Assembly (NCBI RefSeq): GCF_052060015.1 | Contig: NZ_JBPODZ010000002.1 | Coordinates: 124,001-188,000 of the forward strand | Source: Arhodomonas sp052060015 | GTDB lineage: Bacteria; Pseudomonadota; Gammaproteobacteria; Nitrococcales; Nitrococcaceae | Direction of reading: 5' to 3' | DNA length: 64,000 nucleotides | Shown: positions 35,251-43,536 of the stretch, one piece after another | How positions within the stretch are numbered: position 1 is the stretch's first letter | How the letters are laid out: each line of letters opens with the position of its first letter | Program-made: the position numbers and the translations under genes | The notes under the pieces: generated by a model | What the model was told of the DNA's origin: nothing | What the model saw: only the letters and a program-made list of their open reading frames with translations | Database searches by the model: none

Positions 35251-35347
35251 GGCACCCTCCTCCCGGCGTGGTCACACCACGTTCACCTAGACCTTGACGG
35301 TATAGTATATGTACGCGGATCAGGAAACCGCGGATACGGCCAACACG
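35251..35347. promoter_or_regulatory. Divergent promoter region of fdh accessory operons
   Basis: The short AT-rich segment TATAGTATAT (35301-35310) can act as a -10 element in both directions (TATAGT on plus, TATACT on minus). Clear -35 boxes are not visible, so an activator may be needed. It separates DUF6505 (minus) from the BNR-repeat gene (plus). Confidence 0.35.
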
Positions 35348-36457
35348 ATGGCAACGCAGGAAAGTCGCATAGCGGTATTGGTGGGGACACGCAAGGGCCT
35401 GTTTGTGGCGCGCGGCGACAGGGAACGGCAACACTGGCGCCTGGAGGGTCCCCATCTCGCCGGCTACGAGATCCAGGCGGCCTTCCTCGATCCGCGCGAC
35501 CCCCGGCGCGGCTATGCCGCGGCCCATCACCCGGTGTGGGGGATCCACGTCTACAGGAGCGAGGACGCCGGCCACAGCTGGCAGGCCCTGGCCGAGGTGC
35601 CGCGCTTCGGCACTGACGACACCCCCGAGCAGCTGCGGATGATCTGGTGCCTCGCACCGGGCCCACCACAGCGGCCGGACACCCTGTACGCCGGCATCGA
35701 GCCCGCGGGGCTGTTCGTCTCCCATGATGCGGGTGGCAGCTGGCAGCCGCTGCCGGGTTTCAACAACCACCCCACCCGCCGGCTCTGGTCCCCGGCGAAG
35801 GGCGGGCTCGCCGTACATTCCGTACAGGTGGATCCCGACGATCCCGAGCGCCTCTACGCCGCCCTGTCCGCCGGCGGGGTATTCCGCTCCGACGATGCCG
35901 GCGGCCACTGGGTCCCCTGCAATCACGGCGTTCGCGCGCCCTATCTCCCCGGCCGCGCACCGGAGGCCGGGCACTGCGTGCACCGGCTGCTGGTGCACCC
36001 CGCCGGTGGCGGGCGGCTCTACCAGCAAAGTCACAACGGCGTCTATGTCAGCGATGATCACGGGGCCCACTGGGAGGAGGTCACCGACGGCCTCCCCAGC
36101 GACTTCGGCTACGCGCTGGCCACCGACCCCGCCGATCGCGACCGGCTCTACACGGTGCCGGAACAGGACAGTCAGATGCGCGCCACCGTGGATGCCCGGC
36201 TGCGGGTCTACACCAGCAGCGACGCCGGGCTGCACTGGCGACCCCTCGAGCAAGGGCTGCCCCAGGAGAACGTCTTCGTCACCATCCTGCGGGACGGCCT
36301 GGACAGCGACCCCCTCACCCCCACCGGCCTGTATCTGGGCACCTCCAGCGGCCACCTCTTCGCGAGTAACGACGGCGGTGCGCACTGGTACCTGATGGCG
36401 GGTTTCCTCCCCGGTATCCTGAGCGTCCGGGCGTCCCTCACGGAGTCGGCACCATGA
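35348..36457 (+). CDS. BNR/sortilin-like repeat protein
   Basis: A beta-propeller protein of about 369 residues with repeated Asp-box motifs: SEDAGHSWQ, SHDAGGSWQ, SDDAGGHWV, SDDHGAHWE, SSDAGLHWR and SNDGGAHWY. The start RIAVLVGTRKGLFV is typical for the family, so ATG 35348 is chosen over an upstream ATG at 35309. No signal peptide is visible, suggesting a cytoplasmic location. It shares an operon with yqeC, a MoaD-like gene, mobA and moeA. Database names such as exo-alpha-sialidase are misleading; the role is unknown and is probably linked to FDH cofactor work (inference). Confidence 0.82.
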   Translation: MATQESRIAVLVGTRKGLFVARGDRERQHWRLEGPHLAGYEIQAAFLDPRDPRRGYAAAHHPVWGIHVYRSEDAGHSWQALAEVPRFGTDDTPEQLRMIWCLAPGPPQRPDTLYAGIEPAGLFVSHDAGGSWQPLPGFNNHPTRRLWSPAKGGLAVHSVQVDPDDPERLYAALSAGGVFRSDDAGGHWVPCNHGVRAPYLPGRAPEAGHCVHRLLVHPAGGGRLYQQSHNGVYVSDDHGAHWEEVTDGLPSDFGYALATDPADRDRLYTVPEQDSQMRATVDARLRVYTSSDAGLHWRPLEQGLPQENVFVTILRDGLDSDPLTPTGLYLGTSSGHLFASNDGGAHWYLMAGFLPGILSVRASLTESAP

Positions 36458-37203
36458 CCGGGCTGCTCGAGGCACTGGGAATCGAAGGGGGGATCGTCTG
36501 CGCCGTGGGCGCCGGCGGCAAGAAGACGACCCTCTATCGCATCGCCGGACTCTGGCCGGGATCCTATGCCCTCACTGCGACGGTATTCACCACGCCGCCG
36601 CCCCGACGGCTGTGGGATCGGCGGATACTGGCCTCGGGTGCCGAGTTGCAGGCATCCGTCCTCGCGGCGGGCGAACACCGCCGTCTGGCCTATGCCGGAC
36701 CCTCGGACAAGCCTGGCCGGGTCGCAGGCGTCGCGCCGGAGCTCATTGCGGACCTACACCATGAAGCCGGACGCGGGCTGACCCTGGTCAAGGCCGACGG
36801 GGCCCGCATGCGCGGGATCAAGGCCCCGCGGCAGGACGAGCCGATCATCCCCGCGGCCACCGACGTGGTGCTGCACCTGTGTTCCGCCGCCGTCCTCGGG
36901 GCGCCCCTGGACGAGGCCGTCGCCCACCGCCCGGAACGGCTGGGCCCGGTGATCGGCGCCGCTCCCGGGGAGCCCCTCCGACCGGAGCATCTGGCCAAGC
37001 TAATCGCGTCGCCGGAGGGGGCAGGTAAGGGCGTGGGCCGGGCCCGGCTCGTGGCGGTGATCAACCAGGTCGACGACGACGCGCGCCTGCAGGGGGCGCG
37101 GGAGGCGGCCCGGACGGCCATCGGGCGAGGCACGGCGGAACGGGTAGTGCTCACCGCCATGCGCGCGGCGGAGCCGATCCGGGAGGTTGTCCGGCGCCGG
37201 TGA
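36454..37203 (+). CDS. yqeC: YqeC-like putative selenium/molybdenum cofactor protein
   Basis: A 249-residue protein with a P-loop-like start VCAVGAGGKKTTLYRIAGLW near residue 15-34 and KADGARMRGIKAPRQDEPII near residue 110, both diagnostic of YqeC. The family has been linked to selenium-dependent molybdenum hydroxylases. Yet no selenoprotein or YqeB is present here, and FdhA uses Cys, so it may serve Mo/W cofactor metabolism more generally (inference). It overlaps the upstream stop (ATGA) and sits in the MoaD-MobA-MoeA operon. Confidence 0.82.
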   Translation: MTGLLEALGIEGGIVCAVGAGGKKTTLYRIAGLWPGSYALTATVFTTPPPRRLWDRRILASGAELQASVLAAGEHRRLAYAGPSDKPGRVAGVAPELIADLHHEAGRGLTLVKADGARMRGIKAPRQDEPIIPAATDVVLHLCSAAVLGAPLDEAVAHRPERLGPVIGAAPGEPLRPEHLAKLIASPEGAGKGVGRARLVAVINQVDDDARLQGAREAARTAIGRGTAERVVLTAMRAAEPIREVVRRR

Positions 37204-37250
37204 CGGCGGCAGACTGGCCAGAGAGCGAATCCGCAGCATCGGTGACGACG

Positions 37251-37529
37251 ATGAACCGGATCACAGTCCACATCCCCTCCCCCCTGCGGGATTTCACCGG
37301 CGGTGACGCCGAGCTGGTGGTGGAGGCGGATTGCGTGCGCGACGCCCTGGAGCGGATCGGCGAGCGCCATGCCCTGCTGCTGCCGCGCATCCTCACCCGC
37401 GGCGGGGACCTGCGACCCTATGTGAACCTTTTCCTGGACGAGGATGACATCCGGTCCCTGAACGGCCTGGAGACCCCCGTCACCGGCGCGCGGGAACTGC
37501 TCGTAGTCCCGTCGGTGGCCGGGGGATGA
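37251..37529 (+). CDS. MoaD/ThiS-family small sulfur-carrier protein
   Basis: A ubiquitin-like protein of about 92 residues ending in the required Gly-Gly (VPSVAGG), the site of thiocarboxylation. It contains RDALERIGERHALLLPRIL and RPYVNLFLDEDDIR, matching MoaD/ThiS proteins. ATG 37251 gives the family length; a GTG at 37200 overlapping the yqeC stop is an alternative. It sits with BNR, yqeC, mobA and moeA, so a sulfur-donor role in cofactor or enzyme maturation is likely rather than thiamine synthesis (inference). The stop overlaps mobA. Confidence 0.85.
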   Translation: MNRITVHIPSPLRDFTGGDAELVVEADCVRDALERIGERHALLLPRILTRGGDLRPYVNLFLDEDDIRSLNGLETPVTGARELLVVPSVAGG

Positions 37530-38140
37530 GCATGGGCGCATCGGGGGAGGCGATCACGGGGGTTATTCTCGCCGGCGGCGAGGGCAGCCGCATGGGTGGC
37601 GTGGACAAGGGCCTCGTGGAGGTAGCGGGGCGACCGCTGGTCGAACACGTGCTCGGCGCCCTGCGGCCTCAGGTGGATGCCGTGCTCATCAGCGCCAACC
37701 GCAGCCTCGAACGCTATCGCGCTTACGGTCACCCCGTGATCACCGACGCCGGGAGCGGTTTCCAGGGCCCGCTGGCCGGCATGGCCGCGGCGCTTGCCGA
37801 GGTGCACACGCCGCTCACTGCCTTCGTGCCCTGCGACGCGCCGGCACTGCCACCGGACCTCGTGGCCCGTCTCCGCCGGGCCCTGGAGGCGGAAGGGGCG
37901 GAGGTGGCCACGGCCCACGACGGCGAGCGCCTGCAGCCGGCCCACGCCCTGCTGCGCACCGCGCTCACGGGGAGCCTCGCGGCGGAGGTCTCGGCGGGAC
38001 AGCGCCGCATCGCCCACTGGTTCCGTGGCCGGCGGACGGTGGAGGTGGACTTCAGTGACGTGCCCGAGGCCTTCGCCAACGTGAACACGCCGGAGGAGCG
38101 CGACCGCATGACGGCACTGCTGCAGAGGACGGCACCATGA
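37526..38140 (+). CDS. mobA: Molybdenum cofactor guanylyltransferase MobA
   Basis: A 204-residue enzyme that attaches GMP from GTP to Mo-molybdopterin to make the MGD needed by FdhA. It has the nucleotide-binding signature GVILAGGEGSRMGGVDKGL near residues 11-29, and the metal-binding FVPCDAPALP near residue 97. The start overlaps the upstream stop and the stop overlaps moeA (ATGA), showing tight coupling. It fits with a bis-MGD formate dehydrogenase encoded next door. Confidence 0.94.
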   Translation: MSMGASGEAITGVILAGGEGSRMGGVDKGLVEVAGRPLVEHVLGALRPQVDAVLISANRSLERYRAYGHPVITDAGSGFQGPLAGMAAALAEVHTPLTAFVPCDAPALPPDLVARLRRALEAEGAEVATAHDGERLQPAHALLRTALTGSLAAEVSAGQRRIAHWFRGRRTVEVDFSDVPEAFANVNTPEERDRMTALLQRTAP

Positions 38141-39387
38141 GCGGATCCGGACCGACCGGCGGCGGCCACGACAGCCCCGCCATCACCCTCGACGAGGCAC
38201 TGGCACGCATCCGCGGCGCCCTCACGCCGGCCACCCTGATCGAGCGGGTTCCGGTGCGCGGCGCCCTCGGCCGAGTGCTCGCGGAGACGGTGACCGCGGA
38301 CCGCGACGTCCCCCTGCGCGACAACTCCGCCATGGACGGCTATGCCCTGCGCCATGCCGACGCCCTCGCCGGTCCGCTGCGCATCATAGGCGATGCCCTC
38401 GCCGGCCACCCCTATGGATCAGCGGTAGGGCCCGGCGAATGCGTGCGGATCATGACCGGCGGCGTGGTCCCGGCGGGCGCCGACACGGTCGTCATGCAGG
38501 AGCACTGCGCGGCCGACGGCGATCACCTACGGGTCGAGCGCTGCCCGGAGCCCGGTGCCAACATCCGTCGCGCCGGCGAGGACCTCCCCCGCGGCGGCAC
38601 CGTCCTCGAGGCCGGCAGGCGGCTCACTGCAGCGGACCTGGGCGTCCTGGCATCCGTGGGGCGGGCCGAGGCGGACGTCCGCTATCGGCCGCGCGTGGCC
38701 TTCTTCTCCACCGGTGACGAGTTGCGCTCGGTGGGCCAGCCGCTGGGGGAAGGCGACGTCTACGACAGCAACCGCTATACCCTGCATGGCATGCTCTCGC
38801 GCCTGGGCGTGGAGGCCGTGGACCTGGGGGTGGTGCGGGATGATCCCGAGGAGCTGCGGCGGGCCTTGAACGAGGCGGCCCACCGCGCCGATGTGATCCT
38901 CACCTCCGGCGGCGTCTCCGTCGGCTCCGCGGACTACGTGACCACGGTCCTCTCGGAGATCGGCGAGATCGGTTTCTGGCGGGTCTCGGTCAAGCCCGGA
39001 CGCCCCTTGGCCTTCGGCCATATCGGCGGCGCGGCCTTCTTCGGCCTTCCGGGCAATCCCGTCTCGTCCATGGTCACCTTCACCCAGATCGTGGCGCCGG
39101 CCCTGCGTCACCTCTCCGGGGAGACCCCCCGACCGCCGCTACGGTTCACCGCCCGCTGCACCAATGCGCTGCACAAGAAGCCCGGACTACTGGAGTTCCA
39201 GCGAGGCATGCTCGCAAGCGGCACGGACGGACAGCCGGAGGTCACCCCCTTCGGCCGCCAGGGTTCCGGCATACTGCGTTCCATGAGCGCCGCCGACTGC
39301 TTCATCGTCCTGCCACGGGAGGGCGCCGAGATCGGCGCCGGGGATCCCGTGACCGTGGAACCGTTCCAGGGGCCGCTCGCCTTGTAG
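38137..39387 (+). CDS. moeA: Molybdopterin molybdenumtransferase MoeA
   Basis: Canonical MoeA of 416 residues, inserting the metal into adenylated molybdopterin. All hallmarks are intact: LRDNSAMDGYALR near residue 62, GGVVPAGADTVVMQEH, FFSTGDELRSVG, LTSGGVSVGSADYV and FFGLPGNPVSSMVTF. It is the last gene of the BNR-yqeC-moaD-mobA-moeA operon. It is the third MoeA-type protein in the window, unlike the two near tup, so it may be the molybdenum- or housekeeping-type version (inference). Confidence 0.96.
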   Translation: MSGSGPTGGGHDSPAITLDEALARIRGALTPATLIERVPVRGALGRVLAETVTADRDVPLRDNSAMDGYALRHADALAGPLRIIGDALAGHPYGSAVGPGECVRIMTGGVVPAGADTVVMQEHCAADGDHLRVERCPEPGANIRRAGEDLPRGGTVLEAGRRLTAADLGVLASVGRAEADVRYRPRVAFFSTGDELRSVGQPLGEGDVYDSNRYTLHGMLSRLGVEAVDLGVVRDDPEELRRALNEAAHRADVILTSGGVSVGSADYVTTVLSEIGEIGFWRVSVKPGRPLAFGHIGGAAFFGLPGNPVSSMVTFTQIVAPALRHLSGETPRPPLRFTARCTNALHKKPGLLEFQRGMLASGTDGQPEVTPFGRQGSGILRSMSAADCFIVLPREGAEIGAGDPVTVEPFQGPLAL

Positions 39388-39391
39388 GCGC

Positions 39392-39598
39392 TCAGTCCCT
39401 GAGCTCGAGCTCCCCATCGACATGATGCTCAACGCCAAGTTCCTCGCAACGCAGGGTCACCGTTACCGCAACGCTGCCCTGCGGCAACCGGCCCTCCTCC
39501 GCCAGGGCACGGGCCGCGGTCTCGATCTCCCGCTGGGAGGTGATACCGACCTTCTTGAGAAAGCGCCGGATGCTCATGTTCAGTGCGTCCTCGTCCAT
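39392..39598 (-). CDS. DUF6494 family small protein
   Basis: A 68-residue protein beginning MDEDALNMSIRRFLKKVGIT and continuing SQREIETAARALAEEG, then a beta-rich C-terminal half. This matches DUF6494, a small family of unknown function. A GGGAGAAAG site precedes the ATG at 39598. It is a lone minus-strand gene convergent with moeA and divergent from the TPR gene within the fdh island. Function unknown. Confidence 0.8.
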   Translation of the reverse strand: MDEDALNMSIRRFLKKVGITSQREIETAARALAEEGRLPQGSVAVTVTLRCEELGVEHHVDGELELRD

Positions 39599-39638
39599 GG
39601 TCTTTCTCCCTTCATGGAACATTGCTAGGCGAGCGCAT

Positions 39639-41972
39639 ATGACCCACAGCAGAGCATCCCGGCACCGCGCCATCAACCCGTTACCCGGATGGGGCCAGCC
39701 GGACGGCAGCGAACCCCTCCGCGGTTTGCCGCCGGTGGCCCGGGGAGAGGGACGCAGGATCCTCCTTGTCGGCGAGGATGGGCCGATACGTGCCGCCGTG
39801 GGGGACTGGATCACCCGCCGGCCGGAGGGCACCGCCGTGATCGCGGCGACCCTGGATGTCCCCTTGCTGGAGCGCGAGCCCGAGGTCCTGCTGTTCCGGC
39901 TCGGGCAGGCGGCGTCTGCCCTCAGCCCGATCCCCGCCGGTATCCCGCTGCAGCCCGGGCCGATGCGGGAGGCACTGCCGAACTGGCTGGCCCGGGCCGG
40001 CGCCACGGGCGGGGCCATCGTCGTGCTCGAAGGCGTGGACCGGCGTGGCGGTGATACCGACTGGCTCCCCGGCCATGTCCCGCCAACGGTCACGGTGCTC
40101 GCAACGGCCCTCCCGGGCGGGGTGGCGGACCAGCTGACGGCGTCGGGCTGGGAGCGCATCGATGTCGCCGGCGTCTCCACCAGCCCCCGGCCCCCGGCCA
40201 ACCGGGCCGAACCGCTGCTGCGGCGACTGTGGGCCTCGCCCGACGGGGTGACCGACGACGAGCTCACCGGCATCGATCCCGGCGGTGATCAGCGCCGCAC
40301 GGCGAGCGCCTGGCTGCGGCGGCGCCCGGGACGCGTAGCATTGGCCGACGACGGCATGCGCCGCGCGCTGGCCTCGGCCCTCGAGCTGGAGGGTGACCGG
40401 GGCAGCGCATGGCTCACCGCACTGGCCTCCGGGACCCGAGACCCTATCCACGCCGGCGGCTGGCTCGCCGTCGCCGAGGCATGGCAGGAACTGGCGGCCC
40501 GCCTGGCAGCGCCCGACACGCTGGATCACTGGTCGAGCTCGGCACCCGTTGTGGCGGCACTGTGGCGGCGGCTCCCGAACCCTGAGGCCGCCTGGTCATC
40601 GCTCGCCGAGACCCTGGCGCGGGCGCGCGGCAGGGAACCGACGACGCGGGAGGCCCGGCGGCAGCTCTCCGCGGTATCGCTGCTCGAGGCGCTGGAGCGC
40701 CCCCAGGAGGCAGCGGAGCTCCGTGCCGCAGTCACCCACTGGCTCGCCCGGGCCGGCGCACCGCGTAGTGAGCTCGCGGAGGCCCTGCACCGGGACGGGC
40801 TGGCCGCCCTGGATGCCGGTGAGCCGGACCCGGCCATGCAGCGCCTGGAGCAGGCCCTGCGGCTTCGCCGCCGCATCCATGGGGAACACTCCGCGGAGGC
40901 CCTCGCCAGCGAGCACGCCATCGCCATGGTCCACGAGACCAAGGGAGAGACCGAGCAGGCGGAGCAATGCTACCGCCGTCTGCTCGATGGTGCCGCGGAA
41001 CGCCACGACCCGGGGGATCCCCGACTGATCGCGTACCGGGCCAACCTGGCGGCGGTACAGCGGGCCGCCAACCGGCTGGAGCCGGCCCGGGACCACCTGG
41101 AGGGGACGCTGCGCACCGCCCGGCAGTCCCTGGGGGAGGACCATCCCGCGACAGTCTCCCTTCAGGACGCCCTGGCGGGGCTGCTCTACGCCGGGGGCGA
41201 CCCGGAAGGGGCCGAGCAACACTACCGACAGGTGGCCGCCAGCGCCGAGCGGCTGTTCGGCCCGTATCATGGGGCCACCGCTGCCGCCCTGCATAACCTG
41301 GGGACCTGCTTGGACAGCCGTGGCGCCTACCGTGAGGCCGAGACATGCTTTCGCCGAGCGCTGGAACTCCGGCGCAGCCTCCATGGCCCCCACCACGAGG
41401 ACACCGCATCGACGCTGCACAACCTGGCAGGGGTGCTGGATGTCACCGGCCGCGGGAGGGAGGCCCAGACCCTCTACCGTGAGGCCATCGATGCCTGGGA
41501 ACGGCTGGTCGGCGCGGACCACCCGGCGACGGCCACCAGCGTCAACAACCTCGCCGATCTGCTGCGTGAGCAGGGGAACCATCGAGAGGCCGAGGCGTTG
41601 TACCGGAGGAACCTGGATACATGGGAGGCGCTATTCGGTCCCTCCCACCCCAACGTGCTGATGACAGCGGCCGAGCTCGGCGGTCTCTGCGCCGACAGCG
41701 ACCGGCCCGAGGAGGCGGAGGCCTGGCTCCAACCGGCCCTCGAAGAGCTCCGCGCCCGCCTCGGCGTCACCAGCGGGCTATACCTGGACACCGCGCTGCG
41801 GTTGGCGCGGCTGCGGGCGGGGCGCGGCCGACGCGATGCTGCCCTGGCCCTGCTCGACGAGGCCCTGGGGGCCGCGGAGGGCAGTACCGCGCGGCTCACG
41901 GCCCGCTATCAAAAGCTGCGCCGTCATCGCGACGCCATCGCGGGCGACGGTCAACCGGCGGAGGGCCCGTGA
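39639..41972 (+). CDS. TPR-repeat protein with degenerate STAND-like N-terminal region
   Basis: A 777-residue protein. Residues about 35-210 resemble a STAND/NACHT-type nucleotide domain, but the expected P-loop reads LLVGEDGPIRAAVGDW without GKS/T, so ATP binding is doubtful. A winged-helix-like segment follows (LLRRLWASPDGVTDDELTGI). From about residue 380 to the end are kinesin-light-chain-type TPR repeats with LHNLGTCLDSRGAYREAETC, LHNLAGVLDVTGRGREAQ and VNNLADLLREQGNHREAEAL. It looks like a protein-interaction scaffold. Its stop overlaps the biotin/lipoate-ligase-like gene, and it belongs to the fdh island; role unknown. Confidence 0.82.
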   Translation: MTHSRASRHRAINPLPGWGQPDGSEPLRGLPPVARGEGRRILLVGEDGPIRAAVGDWITRRPEGTAVIAATLDVPLLEREPEVLLFRLGQAASALSPIPAGIPLQPGPMREALPNWLARAGATGGAIVVLEGVDRRGGDTDWLPGHVPPTVTVLATALPGGVADQLTASGWERIDVAGVSTSPRPPANRAEPLLRRLWASPDGVTDDELTGIDPGGDQRRTASAWLRRRPGRVALADDGMRRALASALELEGDRGSAWLTALASGTRDPIHAGGWLAVAEAWQELAARLAAPDTLDHWSSSAPVVAALWRRLPNPEAAWSSLAETLARARGREPTTREARRQLSAVSLLEALERPQEAAELRAAVTHWLARAGAPRSELAEALHRDGLAALDAGEPDPAMQRLEQALRLRRRIHGEHSAEALASEHAIAMVHETKGETEQAEQCYRRLLDGAAERHDPGDPRLIAYRANLAAVQRAANRLEPARDHLEGTLRTARQSLGEDHPATVSLQDALAGLLYAGGDPEGAEQHYRQVAASAERLFGPYHGATAAALHNLGTCLDSRGAYREAETCFRRALELRRSLHGPHHEDTASTLHNLAGVLDVTGRGREAQTLYREAIDAWERLVGADHPATATSVNNLADLLREQGNHREAEALYRRNLDTWEALFGPSHPNVLMTAAELGGLCADSDRPEEAEAWLQPALEELRARLGVTSGLYLDTALRLARLRAGRGRRDAALALLDEALGAAEGSTARLTARYQKLRRHRDAIAGDGQPAEGP

Positions 41973-42700
41973 GCGCGGACGCCCACGGCAGCGACGCCCT
42001 CGCCGCGGAGCTCCCCGCGACCTACGAGCTAGTCCGGCGGCAGCGGGTGGACAGCGTCTCCCGGGAAGCGCTGCGCCTTGGCAGGCAAGGAGCCGATGAG
42101 GGCACCCTGGTCTGGGCGGCGGAGGAGGACAATTCCGGCCCACCGGGGGCCCTGTATGCCGCCGTGCTCCTCCGGCCCGGCGAGGAGATCGGCGGGCGCT
42201 GGCCGGAGCTGGCCGCCGTGGCGGCGGTCGCCGCCGGCGCGGCGATCGCCGAGCTCTGCCAGCCCATGACCCCGCTGCGCTACCGTTGGCCGGACGGCCT
42301 CGCCCTGGGCCCCGACGAGGCGGGGCGCATCGCCCTCGCGCCGGAGGCACAGCTCCTCGCGGTCGCCTGGCGCATTCACATCACGGCCCCACCGGAGGGG
42401 GAGCCACCGGTCGCCGCACTGAACACCGACGGCGGTGCCGACACCACCCCGGGGGAGCTCCTCGGCCGCACCAGCCGCTTCTTCCTGGACTGGATCAACC
42501 GGTGGGCGGAGGAGGGATTCGCCCCCGTCCGCCGGGCTTGGCTGGCTCGAAGGATCCTGGAATACCTGCCGCCGCAGGCACCCGCCGGTGAGGCCGTGGA
42601 CATCGACCCCCGCGGTAACCTGATCGTACGCACCCGCGACGGCGACACCAGCCTGCCCCTCGCGGATCACTTGGTCACCGGATCCGTCCCCCCGCGGTGA
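41969..42700 (+). CDS. Biotin/lipoate-ligase-like protein (DUF4444 type)
   Basis: A 243-residue protein starting with GTG 41969, which overlaps the TPR stop (GTGA). It resembles the biotin/lipoate-protein-ligase-like family seen near formate dehydrogenases, with EGTLVWAAEEDNSGPPGALY and PEGEPPVAALNTDGGADTTP. The GRGRxGRxW catalytic loop of true BirA is not evident, and the C-terminal IDPRGNLIVRTRDGDTSLPL matches DUF4444. It may be a catalytically altered ligase used in FDH assembly (inference). Its 3' end overlaps the convergent iclR gene by 34 bases. Confidence 0.75.
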   Translation: MSADAHGSDALAAELPATYELVRRQRVDSVSREALRLGRQGADEGTLVWAAEEDNSGPPGALYAAVLLRPGEEIGGRWPELAAVAAVAAGAAIAELCQPMTPLRYRWPDGLALGPDEAGRIALAPEAQLLAVAWRIHITAPPEGEPPVAALNTDGGADTTPGELLGRTSRFFLDWINRWAEEGFAPVRRAWLARRILEYLPPQAPAGEAVDIDPRGNLIVRTRDGDTSLPLADHLVTGSVPPR

Positions 42701-43446
42701 CCAAGGCGCCGGGAGAGATCCCGGGCCGCGGCGCACACCGCCGCCGCCGGCGCCTCGCCGGGCCGCGCGTCGAATCCGGCGGAATACCCCAGGGCGGTGA
42801 CCACGCCGGCCACCTCGTCCTGATGATCGAACACCGGCGCCGCCACCGCCGCGATCCCCGGCAGCAGGTCGCCGCTGACGGTGGCGACGCCGTCGCGGCG
42901 GATCCGCTCCGCCATGGCCTCGGCCTCCTCGGACGATGCGCCGGCCAGCTCGTGCTCCAGCTGCGGCTGCACCACCGCACGGGCACCCCAGGCGAGGAAG
43001 GCCCGCCCGGTGGCCGAGCGCAACAGCGGCATCACCGAGCCGAGTCGGACATTGACGGTGACCGCATCCGAGCTCTCCAGCCAGCGCACCACCGTAGGCC
43101 CGCGGTTGCCCCACACGGCGAACAATACGGTCTCGTCGAGCTCGTCACGCAACCGGTGCAGCGCCGCGTCGGCCAGGCGCACGATATCCATCCGACGCAG
43201 GGCGGCGAGGCCGAGCTCGAGGGCCAGCGGCCCCAGGTCGTAGACCCCGGTGTCCGGGTGCTGCTCCACCAACCCCGCGCGCGCCAGGCTCACCAGGTAG
43301 CGGTGGGCCTTGGCCGGCGCCATCCCGGCGCGCCGTGCCAGTGCCCCCAGGCCCATGCCGGTTTCCTCGGCAGCCAACGCGGCCACTAACGTCATCCCCG
43401 TTTCCACCGAGCGCACGCCCTGCTGCGCCCGTTCGTCCCTGCCCAT
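42667..43446 (-). CDS. IclR-family transcriptional regulator
   Basis: A 259-residue DNA-binding protein. The N-terminal winged helix includes ETGMGLGALARRAGMAPAKA and HRYLVSLARAGLVEQ; the C-terminal ligand-binding GAF-like domain includes VRWLESSDAVTVNVRLGS, LLRSATGRAFLAWG and GIAAVAAPVFDHQDEV. IclR proteins commonly control aromatic catabolism and bind aromatic acids. It diverges from the monooxygenase operon starting at 43537, which it probably controls. Confidence 0.93.
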   Translation of the reverse strand: MGRDERAQQGVRSVETGMTLVAALAAEETGMGLGALARRAGMAPAKAHRYLVSLARAGLVEQHPDTGVYDLGPLALELGLAALRRMDIVRLADAALHRLRDELDETVLFAVWGNRGPTVVRWLESSDAVTVNVRLGSVMPLLRSATGRAFLAWGARAVVQPQLEHELAGASSEEAEAMAERIRRDGVATVSGDLLPGIAAVAAPVFDHQDEVAGVVTALGYSAGFDARPGEAPAAAVCAAARDLSRRLGHRGGTDPVTK

Positions 43447-43466
43447 GCCTCACTCCTTGCGGTTGC

Positions 43467-43505
43467 TTGACGGAAGCGCACCCTGAAATTATGTTTAACG
43501 TAACC
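43467..43505 (+). promoter_or_regulatory. Promoter of LLM monooxygenase operon with candidate IclR site
   Basis: -35 TTGACG (43467-43472), 17-base spacer, -10 TATGTT (43490-43495), about 40 bases before the monooxygenase start. The -10 overlaps GTTTAACGTAAC, an imperfect inverted repeat (GTT/AAC arms), suited to regulator binding in the divergent region. Confidence 0.6.
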
Positions 43506-43536
43506 AATTATGAATAGGAAAACACGGAGGAAGGAG

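Noticed and set aside
35348..36457. Sialidase activity for the BNR protein
   Set aside because: Only Asp-box repeats are visible, with no catalytic Arg triad or FRIP motif; the repeat alone does not indicate a glycosidase.
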